Below, in pieces: positions 18,057 to 26,564 of a DNA stretch of 64,000 nucleotides. The position numbers and the translations under genes are program-made. How positions within the stretch are numbered: position 1 is the first letter of the stretch; each line of letters starts with the position of its first letter. The DNA is from JAAXHF01 sp965242605 (GTDB lineage: Bacteria > Desulfobacterota > Binatia > Bin18). The stretch spans positions 716,478 to 780,477 of the forward strand of contig CBDESS010000002.1 of assembly GCA_965242605.1 (NCBI GenBank), read 5' to 3'. The notes beneath the pieces are model-generated. The model saw nothing but the letters and a program-made list of their open reading frames with translations, was not told where the DNA came from and searched no databases.

Positions 18057-19133
18057 ATGGATTTGTCAACCCTTGATGTGATTTGGAAAGTGGTCGTCGT
18101 CTTCGGCCTGATCGTGTTTGTCCATGAACTCGGACATTTTAGTTTGGCCAAGCTGGTTGGGGTTGGGGTTGAGCGATTTTCGCTCGGCTTTGGGCCTAAG
18201 CTCATCGGACGCACAGTTGGGGAGACAGAATATCTGATCAGCGCCGTACCACTAGGCGGCTATGTCAAGATGATCGGGGAAGAAACAGGCGAAGAGATCG
18301 CGCCGGAAGATATTCCGCATTCTTTTCCCCATCAGTCGCTGACGAGTCGGTTTCTGATTGTCGCCGCCGGGCCAGGTGCGAATTTTGTGACCGCGTTTGT
18401 CCTGTTTAGCTTGGCCTTTGTGAGCTTTGGCCTCCCGGTCGCGGTGGAGGAGGCCAGGGTCGGCGCGGTCGTTCCCGACTCTCCGGCCCAGCGGGCTGGC
18501 CTGCAAGCCGGAGACGAGATTGTGAGTATTTCGGGTAGCCGGGTGCAGACCTGGGAGGAAATGGCCGAACACATCCGGGGCAGCCAGGGCGAAGAACTCA
18601 CCCTCCAGATCAGGCGGGCCGGCGGGCCGCAGCCGCTTGAGCTGGTCATCAGCCCGGAATTACGCCAGGGAGCGGCCCAAGAGGGGCGTGGGCGGTATGC
18701 GATTGGCATTATGCCGGATTCGCGTTTAGAGCAGGTGTCGGCCGGCCGAGCCGTAGTTCTCGGGGCTGAGCAAACCTGGGCCTTGAGTGTGTTGATCGTG
18801 CAGACCGTGGCCAAACTCATCCAAGGCGAGGTCTCAGCCAAGGAGTTGGGCGGGCCGATTCTCATTGCCCAGGTGGCCGGCCAGCAGGCCCAGCGCGGGC
18901 TCAGCCATCTGGTGCATTTCACCGCTCTGATCAACGTGAATCTGGCCGTCTTTAATCTTTTGCCGATTCCGATTCTGGACGGCGGCCATCTGCTGTTTCT
19001 GTTCATTGAGTTGCTGCTCGGCCGCCCCCCCAGCCTGCGCTCACGCGAAGTCGCCTTTCGGGTCGGCTTTCTGGTCATCGTCTCGCTGGTCGTCCTGGTC
19101 TTCTATAACGACATCGCGCGTCTGGTGAGATAG
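18057..19133 (+). CDS. rseP: Site-2 intramembrane metalloprotease RseP/RasP
   Basis: A 358-residue M50 protease with HELGH near residue 22 in the first helix, a PDZ domain (about 125-205, VVPDSPAQRAGLQAGDEIV), and the C-terminal motif LPIPILDGGH supplying the third zinc ligand. It cleaves membrane-embedded anti-sigma factors and signal-peptide remnants. It has one PDZ, unlike E. coli RseP with two. An ECF sigma/anti-sigma pair at the right end of the window is a possible but unproven client. Confidence 0.95.
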   Translation: MDLSTLDVIWKVVVVFGLIVFVHELGHFSLAKLVGVGVERFSLGFGPKLIGRTVGETEYLISAVPLGGYVKMIGEETGEEIAPEDIPHSFPHQSLTSRFLIVAAGPGANFVTAFVLFSLAFVSFGLPVAVEEARVGAVVPDSPAQRAGLQAGDEIVSISGSRVQTWEEMAEHIRGSQGEELTLQIRRAGGPQPLELVISPELRQGAAQEGRGRYAIGIMPDSRLEQVSAGRAVVLGAEQTWALSVLIVQTVAKLIQGEVSAKELGGPILIAQVAGQQAQRGLSHLVHFTALINVNLAVFNLLPIPILDGGHLLFLFIELLLGRPPSLRSREVAFRVGFLVIVSLVVLVFYNDIARLVR

Positions 19134-19174
19134 CCCGCGGAGACCAGACTGCTGAAGAAGAGGGAGAAGCGATC

Positions 19175-19867
19175 GTGCTCGTCCTCGGCCTGGATACGGC
19201 GACCTGGTTTGCCAGCGTCGGCTTGGTAGGTGACGGGAGGGTCTTGGCCGAGGAATCGCGCCGCGTCCAGACCGGACACGCTGATATCCTGTTGCCGCTC
19301 GTCCACCAGCTCGTGTCTCGGGCCGGCCTTGGCCTGACCGAGTTGGACGGCATCGGAGTGTCACTCGGCCCCGGCTCTTTCTCCGGCCTGCGGGTCGGTC
19401 TGAATACGGCCAAGGGTCTGTGTTACACGCTGGGGCTGGCTCTGGTCGGAGTTTCTACGCTGGAGGCGCTGGCCATGACTGTGGATGACTGGCAGGGCCG
19501 AATATGTGTCCTGCTTGACGCGCGGAGAAAAGAAGTGTACGCGGCCGTGTTTGCCCGCGACCAGCAGCGTCGGTTGCGGCGGCTGACCCCCGACATGGTT
19601 CTGGCACCGGACGAACTGTGGTCGCACATCTCCCCTCCCTGTCTGTTTATCGGCGACGGAGCCGAGGTCTACCAAGGGCTGGTTCAAGCTCGCTACGGTG
19701 ACGCGGTCCGGTTTTTGTCGTGGGCCAGTCATCATCCCAGCGGAGGAGCGGTTGCCCGTTTGGCCCTGTCGAGACTGGAGGCCGGCGAGGCGGACGATGT
19801 GGGCCAACTGGTGCCGCGCTATGTGCGCCTGTCAGAGGCTGAGCGGAAGCGCCGCCCGGTGTCGTAA
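19175..19867 (+). CDS. tsaB: tRNA t6A37 threonylcarbamoyl transfer subunit TsaB
   Basis: A 230-residue ASKHA-fold protein (LGLDTATWFASVGLVGDG; ISLG-type SLGPGSFSGLRVGLNTAKGL; LLDARRKEVYAAVF). It is the scaffold partner of TsaD in t6A synthesis. GTG at 19175 is preceded by GGGAGAAG. Length matches TsaB rather than the longer TsaD. Confidence 0.94.
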   Translation: MLVLGLDTATWFASVGLVGDGRVLAEESRRVQTGHADILLPLVHQLVSRAGLGLTELDGIGVSLGPGSFSGLRVGLNTAKGLCYTLGLALVGVSTLEALAMTVDDWQGRICVLLDARRKEVYAAVFARDQQRRLRRLTPDMVLAPDELWSHISPPCLFIGDGAEVYQGLVQARYGDAVRFLSWASHHPSGGAVARLALSRLEAGEADDVGQLVPRYVRLSEAERKRRPVS

Positions 19868-19939
19868 GCGTCGCCCGGCCCTGGACAGGCCGCCCGAATT
19901 TTGGCATTTTGCCGGCGTTTTGACTGGAAGCGAGGGCGT

Positions 19940-21109
19940 ATGAACATCCATGAATATCAGGCAAAAGACCTGTTGCGGAAATACGGCGTGGCCGTCCTGA
20001 ACGGGACAATGGCCACCACGCCCGAAGCGGCCCGGGCCGCGGCCGAGGATCTGGGCGTGGGGCTATGTGTGGTCAAAGCCCAGATCCACGCCGGCGGTCG
20101 GGGCAAAGCCGGCGGGGTCAAGCTGGCCAACACCCCCCAAGAAGCGCATGACATTGCGGCCAGCCTGCTGGGTAAAAATCTGGTCACCCACCAGACCGGC
20201 CCCGAGGGCAAAGAGGTCCAGAAGGTCTTTGTTGAGCAGGGCTGCGCTATTGCCCAAGAGTTCTACCTGGGCATGGTCCTTGACCGGGCTACCTCGCGCG
20301 TCACCGTCATGGCCAGCTCTGAGGGCGGGGTCGAGATCGAAGAGGTCGCCGCCCGCTCGCCTGAGAAAATTTTACGGGAAGCACTGGACCCGGCCCTCGG
20401 CGTGGGCGACTTTCAGGGCCGGAAAATCGCCTACGGCCTCGGCCTACCCAAGGCGGCGATTCCCAAAGCGGTGGCTTTTGTCAAGGCGCTGTATCGGGCC
20501 TTTATCGAAACCGACGCCTCGCTGGTTGAGATCAACCCCCTGGTCTTGACCCAGGACAATGATCTGGTCGCCCTGGACGCCAAGATGGGCTTTGACGATA
20601 ACGCGCTGTACCGTCAGCCCGAGGTCCGTGAGCTGCGGGATGAGTCGGAAGAGAACGAAAAAGAAATCGCGGCCGCCAAGTTCGACCTCAGCTATATCGC
20701 CCTTGACGGCGATATCGGCTGCATGGTCAACGGGGCTGGCTTGGCCCTGGCCACGATGGACATCATCAAGCATTACGGCGCTGAGCCGGCCAACTTTCTG
20801 GATGTCGGGGGCGGGGCTACGACCGAAAAAGTGACCGAGGCGTTCAAGATTATTCTGTCCGACCACAACGTCAAGGGCGTCCTGGTCAACATCTTTGGCG
20901 GCATCATGCGCTGCGATGTGGTGGCCAACGGGGTGGTCGAAGCGGCCAGGCAGGTCAACCTGTCCGTGCCCCTGGTGGTTCGCCTCGAAGGTACAAACGT
21001 TGAGCAGGGCAAACAGATTCTGGCCCAGTCGGGACTCAATATCATTCCGGCCAGCGACTTGGCCGATGGGGCCAAAAAGGCGGTTGAAGCGGTCAGGGCG
21101 GCGGGCTGA
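19940..21109 (+). CDS. sucC: Succinyl-CoA synthetase beta subunit (ADP/GDP-forming)
   Basis: A 389-residue ATP-grasp subunit of the TCA cycle enzyme. Motifs are MNIHEYQAKDLLRKYGV, KAQIHAGGRGKAGGVKLA, ALDAKMGFDDNA and GGIMRCDVVANG. ATG at 19940 with GAGG upstream is chosen over a longer in-frame start. sucD follows after 28 bp. Confidence 0.98.
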   Translation: MNIHEYQAKDLLRKYGVAVLNGTMATTPEAARAAAEDLGVGLCVVKAQIHAGGRGKAGGVKLANTPQEAHDIAASLLGKNLVTHQTGPEGKEVQKVFVEQGCAIAQEFYLGMVLDRATSRVTVMASSEGGVEIEEVAARSPEKILREALDPALGVGDFQGRKIAYGLGLPKAAIPKAVAFVKALYRAFIETDASLVEINPLVLTQDNDLVALDAKMGFDDNALYRQPEVRELRDESEENEKEIAAAKFDLSYIALDGDIGCMVNGAGLALATMDIIKHYGAEPANFLDVGGGATTEKVTEAFKIILSDHNVKGVLVNIFGGIMRCDVVANGVVEAARQVNLSVPLVVRLEGTNVEQGKQILAQSGLNIIPASDLADGAKKAVEAVRAAG

Positions 21110-21137
21110 GCGGTCCTCAGACGAGCGGAGAAGTCGT

Positions 21138-22034
21138 GTGAGTATTCTCATTAGTACAGACACCAGAGTGGTTACCCAGGGCATTACCGGCGCAACCGGC
21201 CAACTCCACACCCGGGCCTGTAAAGAATACGGAACCCGGATGGTAGCCGGGGTCACCCCCGGTCGTGGCGGGACCGATTTTGAGGGCATTCCCATCTTTA
21301 ACACCGTCGCCGAATCGGTCGACGCCACCGGGGCCAACGCCTCGGTGATCTATGTTCCTCCGCCGTTCGCCGCGGATGCGATTCTGGAGGCGGTTGATGC
21401 CCAGATTCCGCTGGTGATCTGTATCACCGAGGGCATCCCCATCCTGGACATGGTCCGGGTCAAACGCTCTATGGCCGGCAAACCGTCCCGGTTGATCGGA
21501 CCCAACTGCCCCGGCGTCATTACTCCGGGCGAATGTAAGATCGGGATCATGCCGGGCTATATTCACAAGGCCGGTAACATCGGCGTGGTGTCGCGGAGCG
21601 GTACCCTGACCTATGAAGCGGTCCATCAGTTGACCCAGCTCGGCATCGGCCAGTCGAGTTGCGTCGGCATCGGAGGCGACCCGGTGAACGGGACCGGCTT
21701 TGTTGATGTGTTGCGCCTGTTCCAGGACGACCCGCAGACCGAAGGGGTGGTGCTGATCGGGGAGATTGGCGGCAGTGCCGAAGAAGAGGCGGCCGCGTTC
21801 ATTAAGGCCGAGATGACCAAACCGGTGGCCGCCTTCATTGCCGGTCAGACTGCGCCCAAGGGCAAACGCATGGGCCACGCTGGGGCGATTATTGCCGGCG
21901 GCTCGGGCACGGCCGCCGAAAAAATTCGGGCCTTTGAGGAGACCGGCGTTCACACTATTCCAAGCCCAGCCGAAATGGGCGTGACCCTGGCCAGGGCGAT
22001 GGGGATAGCGGTTGAGGAGCCCGCGGGTTCGTGA
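21138..22034 (+). CDS. sucD: Succinyl-CoA synthetase alpha subunit
   Basis: A 298-residue CoA-binding subunit. It starts at GTG 21138 (SILISTDTRVVTQGITGATG), with GGAG 8 nt upstream. The catalytic phospho-His lies in GHAGAIIAGGSGTAAEK. The much longer open frame upstream is the shadow of sucC. Its stop codon overlaps the GTG of the next gene. Confidence 0.98.
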   Translation: MSILISTDTRVVTQGITGATGQLHTRACKEYGTRMVAGVTPGRGGTDFEGIPIFNTVAESVDATGANASVIYVPPPFAADAILEAVDAQIPLVICITEGIPILDMVRVKRSMAGKPSRLIGPNCPGVITPGECKIGIMPGYIHKAGNIGVVSRSGTLTYEAVHQLTQLGIGQSSCVGIGGDPVNGTGFVDVLRLFQDDPQTEGVVLIGEIGGSAEEEAAAFIKAEMTKPVAAFIAGQTAPKGKRMGHAGAIIAGGSGTAAEKIRAFEETGVHTIPSPAEMGVTLARAMGIAVEEPAGS

Positions 22035-23119
22035 ACCCCGAGCGCCTGTTTGGGTGCGCCGAACGCGCCCGCCACACCAGCCGTTTTTCCGCCGCCCTTA
22101 CCCTCTACCGCCAGGCCCAGGCCGCTTACGCCGATGAGGGACAGCTTGACGGAGAGCGCGACGCGTTCATCGGTATAGGCGACTGTCTGCGTATGCTGGG
22201 GCGGTTCGCCCCGGCCAAACGCGCCTATGCCAGGGCGGTCCGCCTGTCCGAGACGTTGGATGATCCTGAAGGCTCGGCCGAGAGCCAAGCCGGTTTCGGC
22301 CTCAGCCTCCGCGCCCAGGGCAATCCCGAACGGGCGCTGCCCCTCCTTGAGCACGCCCGTCGGCTGTACCGCCAAGCCCGGGCGGTCCAGGGCGAGGGCT
22401 TTGTCCTGTGGGCGCTGGGCGGCACCTACCGGTTTTGTGGCGACTTGCACAAAGCGGTTGGCCATTTCAAACAAGCCCTGGCCCTTGCCCAGCAGCAGGC
22501 CGACAGGCCAGGCACTGGCTATGCCTTGTGCGGTTTAGGCGGTGCCTCGCGCCTGATGGGCCGTTTTGCCGACAGTCAGGACTATTATCAGCGGGCCCAC
22601 GCCCTGTTCGAGGCCGAAAAAGATATCTATGGCCGCGCCTACTCCTGCTGTGGGCTAGGCAATGCCGCGCGTATGCGTGGCGACTATGCGGCGGCAATGA
22701 CCCTGTTTGCCAGCGCGGAGAAGCTCTACGCCCACATCGGCGATATCGCCAGCTTTGCGTATACCGTCTGGGCGATGGCTACCGTCCACAAAATGCGTGG
22801 CGATTACCCCCGGAGCATCCAGACTTTTGCCCAGGCGCGGGCCCTGTTTTGGGAAACTCGGGATTTCCGGGGTAGCCTCTACTGCCGGCTGGGGACAGGC
22901 GAGTTGGCGCTGCTGCGGGGCAAACGCCGCACCGCCCAGACCGCCTTTCGCCGCTGTCTGGAGAGGGCCGAGCGCCTCGGCTACCACGCTGAGGCGTGCC
23001 ACGCCCGGACTGGTCTGGCGCTGCTTGACGACACGCCCGACTGGACGGCGGTCAAAAAAGCCCACCGTCAGTGCGGCCTGCACTTCACCCCGCCGCCGCC
23101 GCCGCTGAACCTGCCCTGA
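22031..23119 (+). CDS. TPR-repeat protein, function unknown
   Basis: A 362-residue cytosolic protein built almost entirely of tetratricopeptide-like helical repeats from about residue 15 to 325; the recurring pattern is a glycine-rich first helix (FIGIGDCLRMLGRFAPAKRAY, ALCGLGGASRLMGRFADS, CCGLGNAARMRGDYAAAM). There is no signal peptide or catalytic domain. It ends in a five-proline run encoded by a CCG tract. The GTG start overlaps the sucD stop (GTGA), so its translation is coupled to succinyl-CoA synthetase. I do not recognise a named family. Confidence 0.85.
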   Translation: MNPERLFGCAERARHTSRFSAALTLYRQAQAAYADEGQLDGERDAFIGIGDCLRMLGRFAPAKRAYARAVRLSETLDDPEGSAESQAGFGLSLRAQGNPERALPLLEHARRLYRQARAVQGEGFVLWALGGTYRFCGDLHKAVGHFKQALALAQQQADRPGTGYALCGLGGASRLMGRFADSQDYYQRAHALFEAEKDIYGRAYSCCGLGNAARMRGDYAAAMTLFASAEKLYAHIGDIASFAYTVWAMATVHKMRGDYPRSIQTFAQARALFWETRDFRGSLYCRLGTGELALLRGKRRTAQTAFRRCLERAERLGYHAEACHARTGLALLDDTPDWTAVKKAHRQCGLHFTPPPPPLNLP

Positions 23120-23162
23120 ATCCGCCCTGACCGGGACAGCCTGGTCGGTCGGACTGAGCGCG

Positions 23163-23191
23163 TTGACCCTCTTTTGCCCTCCCGCTACACT
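23163..23191 (+). promoter_or_regulatory. Predicted sigma-70 promoter of ndk
   Basis: TTGACC (23163-23168), a 17-bp spacer and TACACT (23186-23191), matching 5 of 6 bases in each box. The predicted start is about 20 nt before the ndk ATG, which has AAGAAAGGA as ribosome-binding site. Confidence 0.72.
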
Positions 23192-23217
23192 GACCCCACG
23201 CTGAAGAAAGGATCAGC

Positions 23218-23640
23218 ATGAAAGAATGCACTCTGTCGATTATCAAACCGGACGCCGTACAAAAGCAGGTACTTGGCGAGATTCTGGGCCGGTTTGAGCG
23301 CGCTGGGCTCAAGATCGTTGCAGCCAAGATGATACAGCTCAGCAAGGCCGAAGCCCAGGGATTCTATGCCGTCCACAAGGAACGGCCTTTTTTTGACAGC
23401 CTGACGACATTCATGGCGTCCGGGCCGATTCTGGTCTCGGTGCTCGCAGGCCAAGACGCCATTGAGACCAACCGGCGGCTGATGGGCGCGACCAATCCGG
23501 CCGAGGCCGACCCGGGCACGATTCGCAAGGACTTTGCGACCGACATCGAGAAGAATGCGGTCCACGGCTCTGACGGGCCGGAGACCGCCCGTCAGGAGAT
23601 CGCCTACTTCTTTGGCGAGATGGAGCTACACGCCTCCTGA
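23218..23640 (+). CDS. ndk: Nucleoside diphosphate kinase
   Basis: A 140-residue NDK that equalises nucleoside triphosphate pools. The catalytic His is in NAVHGSDGPETA, and the N-terminus CTLSIIKPDAVQKQVLG is typical. Its stop shares the base A/TG of the rlmN start (TGATG). Confidence 0.98.
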   Translation: MKECTLSIIKPDAVQKQVLGEILGRFERAGLKIVAAKMIQLSKAEAQGFYAVHKERPFFDSLTTFMASGPILVSVLAGQDAIETNRRLMGATNPAEADPGTIRKDFATDIEKNAVHGSDGPETARQEIAYFFGEMELHAS

Positions 23641-24671
23641 TGTCACTCGACATTAAAGAACTCAGCCGGACCGAGCTTGAGCAGTGGTGTCTTGACAACG
23701 GCCACAAAGCCTTTCGGTCCCGGCAAATCTTGCGCTGGGTCTACCGCCACGGGACCGACACCTTCGCCGATATGAGCGAAGTGTCGGCCGCCCTGCGTGA
23801 GCGGCTGGCAGGGGTCTTTTCGATTGCTCGCCTGAGCTGGGTACGGACGGCTGTGGCCGCAGACGGGACCTGCAAGTATCTGTTTGCCCTGGCCGATGGG
23901 CGGCGGGTCGAGAGTGTGCGGATTCCTGCCTCAGGCCGACACACCCTGTGCATCTCGTCCCAGAGCGGATGTGCGATGGGGTGTCAGTTCTGCGCCACCG
24001 CCCGCATGCGGCCGGTTCGGAATCTCACCGCCGGGGAGATCATCGGTCAGGTGTGGGAGGTCAGGCGCGCCCTGCCCCCCGACACCAAACTGACCAATGT
24101 GGTGTTTATGGGCATGGGAGAACCGCTGGCCAACTATGGACAGGTCGTGAAGGCCATCGAAGCGCTGACTGCGGAGTGGGGACTCAATTTCTCTCCCCGC
24201 CGGGTAACGGTGTCCACGGTCGGGCTGGCACCCCAGATACGACGCCTGCTGCACGAGACCCAGGTCAATCTGACCGTCTCGCTGAGCGCGACAACCGATG
24301 AACTGCGCAGCAGGCTGATGCCGGTGAACAGCCGCTATCCGCTCGCCCACCTGCTCGCCGTGTGCCGCAGCCTGCCCGCCCGCTCGCGGCGGCGTCTCAC
24401 CTTTGCCTACACCATGCTGGCCGGGGTGAATGACGCTCCCGCAGACGCCCGGCGGCTGACAACATTGCTGCACGGCATCCGCGCCAAGGTCAACCTGATT
24501 CCTTTCAACGCTTTTCCCGGCTCGGGTTTTGCGTCAAGCCCGCGGCCCCACATCGATCGGTTCCGTCAGCTCCTGTTGGAGAAAGGCGTGCTGGCAACCA
24601 TACGTGAGAGCCGCGGCCAGGATGTCCTGGCCGCGTGCGGACAGTTGGCAACTCACGGCGATAATCACTGA
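23640..24671 (+). CDS. rlmN: Dual-specificity 23S rRNA/tRNA adenine C2 methyltransferase
   Basis: A 343-residue radical SAM enzyme methylating A2503 and tRNA A37. The cluster motif is CAMGCQFC (CxxxCxxC). The second catalytic Cys sits in GQDVLAACGQL, and VVFMGMGEPLANY is conserved. It overlaps ndk by one base. Confidence 0.97.
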   Translation: MSLDIKELSRTELEQWCLDNGHKAFRSRQILRWVYRHGTDTFADMSEVSAALRERLAGVFSIARLSWVRTAVAADGTCKYLFALADGRRVESVRIPASGRHTLCISSQSGCAMGCQFCATARMRPVRNLTAGEIIGQVWEVRRALPPDTKLTNVVFMGMGEPLANYGQVVKAIEALTAEWGLNFSPRRVTVSTVGLAPQIRRLLHETQVNLTVSLSATTDELRSRLMPVNSRYPLAHLLAVCRSLPARSRRRLTFAYTMLAGVNDAPADARRLTTLLHGIRAKVNLIPFNAFPGSGFASSPRPHIDRFRQLLLEKGVLATIRESRGQDVLAACGQLATHGDNH

Positions 24672-24684
24672 GAAGGACACAGGC

Positions 24685-25545
24685 ATGGCAATACTCGGGG
24701 TCATTGGCGGCAGTGGGCTGTATCAGATGACGGGGATCACAAACGGCCAATGGGTGTCGGTTGAGACCCCGTTTGGCCCGCCCTCGGACGACTACTTTGT
24801 GGGCGAGCTTGGGGAGGTGCGGCTGGTCTTCCTGCCCCGTCACGGCCGGGGCCACCGGCTCTTGCCCTCGGAGCTGAATTTCAGGGCCAATATCTACGGG
24901 ATGAAGAAGCTCGGCGTGGAACACCTGATTGGGGTCGGTGCCGTCGGCAGTCTCAGACAGGCTATTGCGCCGGGCCATCTGGTCATTCCCGATCAGTTCA
25001 TTGATCGGACCCGCGGGCGGATTGGGACATTTTTTGGCCGAGGCCTTGTTGCCCATGTATCTCTGGCCGATCCGGTGTGCGCCGCCCTGTCGCGTCTGTT
25101 GGCCGAGGTCGGGCGCGGCCTTGGGGCCACGGTCCACGCCGGCGGAACCTATGTGTGTATGGAGGGCCCCCAGTTTTCGACCCGGGCCGAGTCTGCTCTG
25201 TACCGCAGTTGGGGGGCCGACATCATCGGTATGACGAGTCTCCAAGAGGCCAAGCTGGCCCGCGAGGCGGAGCTGTGTTTTGCCAACTTGGCGCTGGCTA
25301 CCGACTACGACTGCTGGAATACCGAGGCCGGCGAGGTAGTGATTGAAGAAGTGTTGACGGTTCTCAGGACCAATGTCGAAACCGCCCAGAACATGATCCG
25401 CACGGCCGCCGCCCGGCTGCCGGACCGTCGCGCCTGTGGCTGCTCCGAGGCGCTCAGGGACGCGATTATCACCGACCGTAGCCTGATTCCGGCCGAGCTC
25501 AGCCACGGACTCGATATCCTGCTCGGCAAATATCTTACCCCCTGA
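24685..25545 (+). CDS. mtnP: S-methyl-5'-thioadenosine phosphorylase (or thioinosine form)
   Basis: A 286-residue purine phosphorylase-family trimer. Motifs are LGVIGGSGLY, LPRHGRGHRLLPSELNFRANI, YVCMEGPQFSTRAES and GMTSLQEAKLAREAEL, then TDYDCW. It recycles methylthioadenosine from polyamine or SAM metabolism. ATG at 24685 with GAAGGA upstream is chosen over a longer frame overlapping rlmN. Base preference (MTA or MTI) is not decided by what I can see. Confidence 0.92.
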   Translation: MAILGVIGGSGLYQMTGITNGQWVSVETPFGPPSDDYFVGELGEVRLVFLPRHGRGHRLLPSELNFRANIYGMKKLGVEHLIGVGAVGSLRQAIAPGHLVIPDQFIDRTRGRIGTFFGRGLVAHVSLADPVCAALSRLLAEVGRGLGATVHAGGTYVCMEGPQFSTRAESALYRSWGADIIGMTSLQEAKLAREAELCFANLALATDYDCWNTEAGEVVIEEVLTVLRTNVETAQNMIRTAAARLPDRRACGCSEALRDAIITDRSLIPAELSHGLDILLGKYLTP

Positions 25546-25550
25546 GTACC

Positions 25551-26558
25551 ATGACGAATGACCAGATGACACTCCAGCCCCAAGCTCCGGTCTCCCCCGG
25601 TGTGAACCGGGGCCAGGAGCCGTATCTGTCGGTGGTCGTACCGATCTATAACGAGGCCGAGAATCTGCGCCCGCTGTGTCAGACCTTGTCCGAGGTGTTG
25701 TCCGCAACCAAGTGGAGCCACGAGGTCATCATGGTTGATGACGGCAGCACCGATGGCAGTGCCGATATCCTGGTCGAGCTGTATCAGACCTATAGCTGGC
25801 TGAAAGTCGTGCGCTTTCGGCGCAATTTTGGTCAAACCGCGGCGCTGGCGGCCGCGTTTGCCCAGGCCAGGGGCGAGGTGATTGTGCCGCTGGACGGCGA
25901 TTTGCAAAATGACCCGGCCGATATACCCAGGCTGGTGGCCAAGCTCAACGAGGGCTATGATCTGGTCAACGGCTGGCGGGTGGACCGGCACGATCCGTTT
26001 TGGCAGCGCCGCCTGCCCTCTCAGATTGCCAACCGCGTGATCTCGCTCTTGACCCAGGTCAAGTTGCACGACTATGGCTGCACCCTCAAAGCCTTCCGCC
26101 GTCACATCGCCAAAGACATGAAGCTGTATGGCGAGATGCACCGCTTCATCCCCGCCTTGGCACATGATCTGGGGGCGACGCTTACCGAGATGCCGGTGGC
26201 CCACCATCCGCGCGCCCGCGGGACTTCCAAATACGGTCTGACGCGGATCTGGCGAGTGGTTCTGGACCTGTTGACGGTCAAGTTTCTGTTGAGCTACGCT
26301 ACCCGCCCGAGCCATTTATTCGGCCTGCTGGGCTTCTTTTCATTTCTCGCCGGCGTGCTCGTCACGACCGTCTTGGGTGTCCAACGCCTGTTCTTCGCCG
26401 TCCCGCTGTCCAACCGTCCTCTGCTGCTGCTCGGTCTGCTGCTGACTATAACCGGCGTCCAATTCCTGACCCTGGGGCTGATCGGCGAGATGCTGGTCCG
26501 CACCTACCACGAGAGCCAAGAGAAACCCACCTATTGGATTGAAGATGTTCTGGAGTGA
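25551..26558 (+). CDS. GtrB/ArnC-like polyprenyl-phosphate glycosyltransferase (GT2)
   Basis: A 335-residue GT2 enzyme: LSVVVPIYNEAENLRPL, VDDGSTDGS, and the DxD site VPLDGDLQNDP. Two C-terminal membrane helices (about 255-275 and 290-320) are as in dolichol-phosphate-mannose synthase/GtrB types, which load a sugar onto undecaprenyl phosphate. It leads a block of nucleotide-sugar genes and is 6 bp after mtnP. Confidence 0.88.
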   Translation: MTNDQMTLQPQAPVSPGVNRGQEPYLSVVVPIYNEAENLRPLCQTLSEVLSATKWSHEVIMVDDGSTDGSADILVELYQTYSWLKVVRFRRNFGQTAALAAAFAQARGEVIVPLDGDLQNDPADIPRLVAKLNEGYDLVNGWRVDRHDPFWQRRLPSQIANRVISLLTQVKLHDYGCTLKAFRRHIAKDMKLYGEMHRFIPALAHDLGATLTEMPVAHHPRARGTSKYGLTRIWRVVLDLLTVKFLLSYATRPSHLFGLLGFFSFLAGVLVTTVLGVQRLFFAVPLSNRPLLLLGLLLTITGVQFLTLGLIGEMLVRTYHESQEKPTYWIEDVLE

Positions 26559-26564
26559 GAGGCC

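Noticed and set aside
20444..21337. Minus-strand ORF opposite sucC/sucD
   Set aside because: Shadow of two well-defined succinyl-CoA synthetase genes.
24505..25707. Long minus-strand ORF of 400 codons opposite mtnP
   Set aside because: No recognisable domain; it is the antisense shadow of mtnP, which has full motifs.
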